Below, piece by piece: positions 8,801-12,867 of a stretch of DNA of 12,867 bases (positions are counted from its first letter, which is position 1; the number at the start of each line of letters is the position of its first letter). Under the pieces are notes generated by a model. That model had not been told where the DNA came from, did no database searches, and worked only from the letters and a program-made list of their open reading frames with translations. The DNA is from an uncultured Pirellulaceae bacterium. GTDB taxonomy: Bacteria > Planctomycetota > Planctomycetia > Pirellulales > Pirellulaceae. The translations under genes and the position numbers were made by a program. The DNA lies in the NCBI GenBank assembly GCA_934255105.1, contig CAKQNH010000053.1, positions 1 to 12,867 on the forward strand, in the 5' to 3' direction.

Positions 8801-11800
8801 GCTTGCAAACTAACATGGCCACCCGCGCTGAGCACTTGTGCATTGATGCCCAAATTCGCACTGGCCCAGAGTAAGATGTCGCTGGCATCTGCAGTGCGAA
8901 CTCCGATGCCATCTCCATCGGCCCCATCGTTCACTATCAGATCGCCACCGCGGACGACAACTTTGATAGGGCCAGCCGACGTTTCTAGATCGTCGAGCGG
9001 TTGCAAATCGCCGTCGCCAGCGGTCAAAGCTGACATTGTGCTGTTAAAGCGAACTTGCTGGACTGCGATCGCTGCCGAACCTTGTACATGCCCGATCGTC
9101 AAATCGCCGCCGCCGGCCAACTCCTGCACATAGATGCCGCTCGCACTCCGCGCGGCCAGCGTGCCAACTTCCAAATCGAGTGCATGTGCATTGGCGTCGG
9201 GTGCGTTGGCCAAATCAGCCCCGCCGATGATGCCGCCCGCTACCATTCGCAAACTATTGGCGCGCAAGTTCAATGTGTCGGCACCATTGTTATCGAGAAT
9301 GTCTCCGCCCGCATCGAGCGCAATGTGGTCGGCTGAAAGCAGCGCGAGGCGCTGCGTACCTCCACTGCTTAACTGAATCGTATCCCCAGCGGTGATGTTG
9401 GTACTGTTACTCTGCGTCGTGTCTCCGCCCACGTCAATCAATACATCGCTGCCGGCAGTGACATTCGCAGTTTGCCCAAGATCGCGGCCAGCTAATAGTC
9501 CAATGCTGCCAGCGGTGCTGGTCAGCGCCGCATTGATTTGTAGATCGCGAGTGGCGGATAGTAGTTGGTCGCCACCAATCGTATCGATCGTCGCGTCGAT
9601 GATCACGTCACGACCGGCAACATACACGCTGCCGCTAGCCGTAGTGCTGACCGCAGCAGCTAGGCTCACGTCCACGCCTGCTTGTAAACTGACATGGCCG
9701 CCAGCGCTGAGCACTTGAGCATTGATGCCCAAATTCGCACTGGCCCAGAGTAAGATGTCGCTGGCATCTGCAGTGCGAACTCCGATGCCATCTCCATCGG
9801 CCCCATCGTTCACTATCAGATCGCCACCGCGGACGACAACTTTGATAGGGCCAGCCGACGTTTCTAGATCGTCGAGCGGTTGCAAATCGCCGTCGCCAGC
9901 GGTCAAAGCTGACATTGTGCTGTTAAAGCGAACTTGCTGGACTGCGATCGCTGCCGAACCTTGTACATGCCCGATCGTCAAATCGCCGCCGCCGGCCAAC
10001 TCCTGCACATAGATGCCGCTCGCACTCCGCGCGGCCAGCGTGCCAACTTCCAAATCGAGTGCATGTGCATTGGCGTCGGGTGCGTTGGCCAAATCAGCCC
10101 CGCCGATGATGCCGCCCGCTACCATTCGCAAACTATTGGCGCGCAAGTTCAATGTGTCGGCACCATTGTTATCGAGAATGTCTCCGCCCGCATCGAGCGC
10201 AATGTGGTCGGCTGAAAGCAGCGCGAGGCGCTGCGTACCTCCACTGCTTAACTGAATCGTATCCCCAGCGGTGATGTTGGTACTGTTACTCTGCGTCGTG
10301 TCTCCGCCCACGTCAATCAATACATCGCTGCCGGCAGTGACATTCGCAGTTTGCCCAAGATCGCGGCCAGCTAATAGTCCAATGCTGCCAGCGGTGCTGG
10401 TCAGCGCCGCATTGATTTGTAGATCGCGAGTGGCGGATAGTAGTTGGTCGCCACCAATCGTATCGATCGTCGCGTCGATGATCACGTCACGACCGGCAAC
10501 ATACACGCTGCCGCTAGCCGTAGTACTCACGGTTGCGTCAAGATCTACATACATGCCCGCTTGCAAAGTGACATGGCCGCCATCGCTGAGAACTCGAGCA
10601 TTGATGTCCAGGTTCGCACTGGCCCAGAGCAAAATGTCGCTGGCATCTGCAGTGCGAACTCCAATGCCATCTCCATCGGCCCCATCGTTCACTATCAGAT
10701 CGCCACCGCGGACGACAACTTTAATAGGGCCAGCCGCTGCTTCTAGATCGTCGAGCGGTTGCAGATCGCCGTCGCCAGCGGTCAAAGCCGACATTGTGCT
10801 GTTAAAGCAAACTTGCTGCACTGCGATCGCTGCTGAACCTTGTACATGCCCGATCGTCAAATCGCCGCCGCTGGACAGTTCCTGCACATAGATCCCACTC
10901 GCACTGCGGGCGGCCAGCGTGCCGACTTCCAAATCCAGCGCATTTGCATTGGCGTCGGGTGCGTTGGCCAAATCAGCTCCGCCGATGACTCCTCCCGAAA
11001 CCATGCGCAGACTATTGGCGCGCAAGTTCAATGTGTCGGCACCATTGTTATCGAGAATGTCTCCGCCCGCATCGAGCGCAATGTGACTGGCTGAAAGCAG
11101 TGCGATTCGCTGGCTTCCGCCGCTGGTCAATTGAATCGTCTGGCCGGCGGTCGTGCTGGTAGCGCTACTTTGCGTGTAATCTCGGCCAACATCAATCAAT
11201 ACATCACTTCCGGCGATGACATTGTCGGTTTGAGTGAGATCGCGACCGGCTAACAGACCAATGCTGCCAGCGGTGCTGGTCAGCGCCGCGTTGACTTGTA
11301 GACCGCGAGTGGCAGATAGCAGTTGATCGCCGCTGGCCGTATCGATGGCTGCGTCGATGATCACGTCACGACCGGCAACATACACGCTGCCGCTAGCCGT
11401 AGTACTCACGGTTGCGTCAAGATCTACATACATGCCCGCTTGCAAAGTGACATGGCCGCCATCGCTGAGAACTCGAGCATTGATGTCCAGGTTCGCACTG
11501 GCCCAGAGCAAAATGTCGCTGGCATCTGCAGTGCGAACTCCAATGCCATCTCCATCGGCCCCATCGTTCACTATCAGATCGCCACCGCGGACGACAACTT
11601 TAATAGGGCCAGCCGCTGCTTCTAGATCGTCGAGCGGTTGCAGATCGCCGTCGCCAGCGGTCAAAGCCGACATTGTGCTGTTAAAGCAAACTTGCTGCAC
11701 TGCGATCGCTGCTGAACCTTGTACATGCCCGATCGTCAAATCGCCGCCGCTGGACAGTTCCTGCACATAGATCCCACTCGCACTGCGGGCGGCCAGCGTG

Positions 11801-12867
11801 CCGACTTCCAAATCCAGCGCATTTGCATTGGCGTCGGGTGCGTTGGCCAAATCAGCTCCGCCGATGACTCCTCCCGAAACCATGCGCAGACTATTGGCGC
11901 GCAAGTTCAATGTGTCGGCACCATTGTTATCGAGAATGTCTCCGCCCGCATCGAGCGCAATGTGACTGGCTGAAAGCAACGCGAGTCGCTGGCTTCCGCC
12001 GCTGGTCAATTGAATCGTCTGGCCGGCGGTCGTGTTGGTAGCACTACTTTGCGTGTACTCTCGGCCAACATCGATCAGCACGTCGCTGCCAGCAGTGACA
12101 TTCACAGTTTGGGCAAGATCGCGACCGGCTATTAGCCCAATGCTGCCAGTGGTGCTAGTCAGCGCCGCGTTGATTTGCAAATCGCGAGTAGCGGATAGCA
12201 GTTGGTCGCCACCAACCGTATCGATCGTCGCGTCGATGATCACATCGCGGCCGGCAAGATACACACTGCCGCTAGCCGTCGTGCTGACCCCAGCAGCCAG
12301 GCTCACATCCACGCCCGCTTGCAAACTAACATGGCCACCAGCGCTGAGCACTTGAGAATTGATGTCCAGGTTCGCACTGGCCCAGAGCAAAATGTCGCTG
12401 GCATCTGCAGTGCGAACTCCGACGCCATCTCCATCGGCCCCATCGTTCACTATCAGATCGCCGCCGCGGACGACAACCTTAATTGGGCCAGCCGACGTTA
12501 CGAGATCGTCGAGCGTTAGATCACCTGCTTGAGCGAGCTGCTGTAAATAGATCCCGTGAAGGCTCCGAGCCGCGATGGTGTCCACGGCTATATCGAGGGC
12601 ATGGCTATTAGCATCGGGTGCATTGGCCAAATCCGCACCTCCAATCATTCCGCCCGCCGCAATATGCAAGCTAATTCCACGCAGGTTTAGAGTATCGGCG
12701 CTATTGTTATCGAGAATATCGCCACCAGCATCGAGTGTTAGGTGGTCGGCGGAGAGGAGTGTCAGACGTTGCGTCCCGCCGGTGATGACATGTAAATTAT
12801 TCCCGGCAGTTGCGGTGGCAGTTGTCTGCGTAAAGTCTGCGCCAGCTTCGATACTCAAATCATGATG
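5890..12867 (-). CDS. Giant repetitive beta-helix surface adhesin, C-terminal part (runs off right edge)
   Basis: The frame has 2,325 visible codons and is open to the right edge. The TTG at 12858 is not a real start, because the frame reads HHDLSIEAG in register with the repeats. Visible residues 1 to about 1490 are tandem units of 260-297 residues made of coils of about 18-24 residues with recurring 'GxxxLxAGxDLxxxA' patterns (GSVYVAGRDVIIDA, GSIGLLAGRDL, HIALDAGGDILDNN). This is typical of right-handed beta-helix, filamentous-haemagglutinin-like proteins. Degenerate beta-helix follows to about residue 1700, then a Gln/Ala/Arg-rich helical stretch (about nt 7530-7780). Next come Asp/Glu-rich sequence with an EF-hand-like loop, a short hydrophobic segment and an Arg-rich tail. 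It resembles the giant surface proteins of planctomycetes. Signal peptide and N-terminus lie outside the window. Adhesion is inferred; ligand and secretion route are unknown. Confidence 0.85.
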   Translation of the reverse strand, partial: HHDLSIEAGADFTQTTATATAGNNLHVITGGTQRLTLLSADHLTLDAGGDILDNNSADTLNLRGISLHIAAGGMIGGADLANAPDANSHALDIAVDTIAARSLHGIYLQQLAQAGDLTLDDLVTSAGPIKVVVRGGDLIVNDGADGDGVGVRTADASDILLWASANLDINSQVLSAGGHVSLQAGVDVSLAAGVSTTASGSVYLAGRDVIIDATIDTVGGDQLLSATRDLQINAALTSTTGSIGLIAGRDLAQTVNVTAGSDVLIDVGREYTQSSATNTTAGQTIQLTSGGSQRLALLSASHIALDAGGDILDNNGADTLNLRANSLRMVSGGVIGGADLANAPDANANALDLEVGTLAARSASGIYVQELSSGGDLTIGHVQGSAAIAVQQVCFNSTMSALTAGDGDLQPLDDLEAAAGPIKVVVRGGDLIVNDGADGDGIGVRTADASDILLWASANLDINARVLSDGGHVTLQAGMYVDLDATVSTTASGSVYVAGRDVIIDAAIDTASGDQLLSATRGLQVNAALTSTAGSIGLLAGRDLTQTDNVIAGSDVLIDVGRDYTQSSATSTTAGQTIQLTSGGSQRIALLSASHIALDAGGDILDNNGADTLNLRANSLRMVSGGVIGGADLANAPDANANALDLEVGTLAARSASGIYVQELSSGGDLTIGHVQGSAAIAVQQVCFNSTMSALTAGDGDLQPLDDLEAAAGPIKVVVRGGDLIVNDGADGDGIGVRTADASDILLWASANLDINARVLSDGGHVTLQAGMYVDLDATVSTTASGSVYVAGRDVIIDATIDTIGGDQLLSATRDLQINAALTSTAGSIGLLAGRDLGQTANVTAGSDVLIDVGGDTTQSNSTNITAGDTIQLSSGGTQRLALLSADHIALDAGGDILDNNGADTLNLRANSLRMVAGGIIGGADLANAPDANAHALDLEVGTLAARSASGIYVQELAGGGDLTIGHVQGSAAIAVQQVRFNSTMSALTAGDGDLQPLDDLETSAGPIKVVVRGGDLIVNDGADGDGIGVRTADASDILLWASANLGINAQVLSAGGHVSLQAGVDVSLAAAVSTTASGSVYVAGRDVIIDATIDTIGGDQLLSATRDLQINAALTSTAGSIGLLAGRDLGQTANVTAGSDVLIDVGGDTTQSNSTNITAGDTIQLSSGGTQRLALLSADHIALDAGGDILDNNGADTLNLRANSLRMVAGGIIGGADLANAPDANAHALDLEVGTLAARSASGIYVQELAGGGDLTIGHVQGSAAIAVQQVRFNSTMSALTAGDGDLQPLDDLETSAGPIKVVVRGGDLIVNDGADGDGIGVRTADASDILLWASANLGINAQVLSAGGHVSLQAGVDVSLAAGVSTASSGSVYVAGRDVIVDAAIDTASGDQLLSATRDLQINAALTSTTGSIGLLAGRDLGQTANATAGSDMLALVGRNLTAGSGGFTADQNLIFQTGSNSIRGTMSLGTIAAKQALLTASGDILDGNAAGLNVQATALSMRAEGIGTHADPLDMAVSTIAAESDTGIYVRQLSRDLKIGHVDAGTVRIAVQQVHFNSSLSGVARELGAAGLDDLETQIGRGLDAPAIEVIVVAGNLTVTDGLDTDGRGVLVRQDGAIVLQTGQAGSIALQTGIETRGVGTSGSIELSAAGAIDELARVTGGNVSDATVIAQSLNLHAGQHVHLHNVVVDTLSAQVGANGSLQDRWQQTNALANDRGDDFLDQLGASRQSYAESSGVMTEVNRSVSDTRLSAIRESYAEIARQFRFEDTYQGQYALFLRNTKTLDVLEAIAGAASGSPLATAAPTIYIETLGAEADLNVLGTIGTHSATATEGGIVLVAGRKLNMNGALETESRLASDVFRTQRIERIGDGQTQNAMGQAAVAYLSGQAFDGGDGLTPQDPWLTSTQFVIRDQSAGLSALAEDYRTHVFQRVVAQYGFAGEAGFVTFVGYADGEIQQFDVLGESGARTKRLDQTNSLDQSSLSAASQSLGQATAFSRATAFDPRFLDANQELATVAVARRAADFFLFENAAADQASDISDLTVQSFQIGNVFALGAQGATEMPHDPAPVQPPDISNVVAMPLLSNPVQLVRNDVELLSIPERNIEIAIYRVYFDDENQNGQADLDELPSEQEVLAAEVVEPESEHIEAERVAPHQRIKVGLVRTESGGSPTAEDIEELKNELLNDPQRPSGAYAIIEKGLDDKEVVLDIFSVRDIEDADNSTGVDVERPLIQLPGSEAEQGRPQSQPQPSDQSSVPSESRFTHAALIASSLWFLRVSKQTEIISPASITTPTADAPIAFDRRARRRRRFQRYHAPLSTGDSQ
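5893..6069 (-). other. Adhesin hydrophobic C-terminal segment and Arg-rich tail
   Basis: Nt 6031-6069 encode a 13-residue mostly apolar run (AALIASSLWFLRV), followed by a 46-residue tail with Ser/Thr-Pro sites (ISPAS, TTPTADAP) and RRARRRRR at nt 5935-5958. By the positive-inside rule this could anchor the protein with the tail in the cytosol. The apolar stretch is short for a full span, and the Arg cluster is too far from it for a standard PEP-CTERM signal, so the anchor is only probable. Confidence 0.45.
5901..5904 (-). promoter_or_regulatory. Ribosome binding site of the kinase
   Basis: GGAG on the minus strand lies 7 bases before the kinase ATG, inside the last codons of the adhesin gene. 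It supports the ATG at 5893 as the true start even though it overlaps the upstream stop. Confidence 0.75.
6481..6516 (-). other. EF-hand-like calcium-binding loop in the adhesin
   Basis: Twelve residues read DENQNGQADLDE. Positions 1, 3, 5, 6, 9 and 12 are D, N, N, G, D and E, matching the canonical calcium loop, although position 8 is Ala and not Ile/Leu/Val. It sits in a YRVYFDD... context between the repeat region and the C-terminus. Isolated loops of this kind often bind calcium in secreted proteins and stiffen linkers. Confidence 0.6.
8395..9285 (-). repeat. Adhesin repeat unit 5 (891 bp, degenerating)
   Basis: The first part (9285 down to 8840) is identical to unit 4. The final third then diverges (DMLALVGRNLTAGSGGFTADQNL) and ends with GDILDGN in place of GDILDNN. 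This is the C-terminal edge of the array. Confidence 0.85.
9286..10164 (-). repeat. Adhesin repeat unit 4 (879 bp)
   Basis: A 293-residue unit of the AQVLSAGGHVSLQAGVDVSL subtype, with Arg (QQVRFNS, codon at 9928-9930) in place of the cysteine of units 2 and 3. Confidence 0.95.
10165..11043 (-). repeat. Adhesin repeat unit 3 (879 bp, hybrid)
   Basis: A 293-residue unit. Its first part (11043 down to about 10472) is identical to unit 2, including the cysteine codon at 10807-10809. Its last part (10524 down to 10165) is identical to the corresponding part of unit 4. It looks like a recombinant of the two subtypes. Confidence 0.93.
11044..11922 (-). repeat. Adhesin repeat unit 2 (879 bp)
   Basis: A 293-residue unit of the ARVLSDGGHVTLQAGMYVDL subtype with a cysteine in QQVCFNS (codon at 11686-11688). 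Most of it belongs to the tract that is identical to unit 3. Confidence 0.95.
11923..12702 (-). repeat. Adhesin repeat unit 1 (780 bp, short form)
   Basis: A 260-residue unit. It lacks exactly 33 residues present in the 879-bp units: GDLT runs directly into LDDL, so the segment from IGHVQG to GDLQP is missing. The second half (SAGPIKVVVRGGDLIVNDG onwards) is close to the other units. Confidence 0.9.
12703..12867 (-). repeat. Adhesin repeat unit 0 (partial)
   Basis: The last 55 codons of a unit cut by the window edge. It is more diverged than the next ones (ADFTQTTATATAG where others have DYTQSSATNTTAG) but ends with the same GGDILDNN anchor. Confidence 0.8.

Larger units (their letters stand above)
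8395..12867 (-). repeat. Tandem repeat array of the adhesin, main period 879 bp
   Basis: The anchor encoding GGDILDNN recurs on the plus strand with starts at 12703, 11923, 11044, 10165 and 9286, with a diverged copy at 8395. Spacings are 780, 879, 879, 879 and 891 bp, all multiples of three, so the reading frame is kept. The array continues past the right edge. The units are described separately. Confidence 0.95.

Noticed and set aside
8276..9133. Plus-strand open frame of 285 codons antisense to the adhesin repeats
   Set aside because: It is a mirror of the repetitive coding sequence: similar frames recur every 879 bp on the plus strand, with low-complexity Ser/Pro/Ala composition and no recognisable domain.
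10271..10891. Plus-strand open frame of 206 codons
   Set aside because: Same cause: antisense shadow of units 3 and 4, repeated in related form at 9392 and 11345.
12856..12858. TTG at 12858 as the start of the adhesin
   Set aside because: The frame stays open to the window edge and the residues before it match the repeat register, so the true start lies upstream.
8395..12867. Repeat array as a CRISPR array, or as a phage or transposon structure
   Set aside because: The repeats are 879 bp long, contiguous, coding and in frame, without spacers. No transposase, terminal inverted repeats or target-site duplication are visible.

Overview
The window looks like chromosomal DNA of a planctomycete, probably Pirellulaceae (Rhodopirellula/Blastopirellula-like). 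This is inferred from family types, not from a marker gene. The evidence is a giant repetitive beta-helix surface protein of the planctomycete type, a Hanks-type Ser/Thr kinase with an N-terminal zinc ribbon, a 'DWG' metal motif, one membrane span and a roughly 1,000-residue WD40 region, and moderately high GC. All genes I can support are on the minus strand. The plus-strand open frames are shadows of the two giant genes.

Layout, in transcription order (right to left). (1) 12867-5890: the 3' part of a giant surface adhesin gene, open at the right edge of the window. At least five tandem units of about 293 residues (879 bp) fill 12867-8395. They are followed by degenerate beta-helix, a helical stretch, a C-terminal domain with an EF-hand-like calcium loop, a short hydrophobic segment and an Arg-rich tail. 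(2) 5893-311: an 1,860-residue transmembrane Ser/Thr kinase whose start codon overlaps the adhesin stop (ATGA), with a Shine-Dalgarno sequence inside the adhesin gene. (3) 310-195: a short gap with a hairpin over the kinase stop codon. (4) 194-1: the N-terminal part of a probable GNAT acetyltransferase, running off the left edge.

My reading is that adhesin and kinase are co-transcribed and translationally coupled. They would form a surface-protein/receptor-kinase module: the adhesin is exported and possibly membrane-anchored at its C-terminus, and the kinase senses outside through its WD40 propellers and signals through its cytosolic kinase domain. The coupling is visible in the sequence; the functional pairing is inference. 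No promoter for the pair is visible; it must lie beyond the right edge.

The most unusual features are the homogenised repeat array (two identical tracts of about 806 and 628 bp at 879-bp spacing, with a chimeric unit between them), an insertion of about 75 residues in the kinase activation segment, a Thr-Val/Thr-Leu motif series in the kinase linker, and the anchor-like adhesin tail directly upstream of the kinase. I saw no tRNA, rRNA, CRISPR array, IS element, phage gene or riboswitch. Identity statements come from reading by eye, without an aligner.
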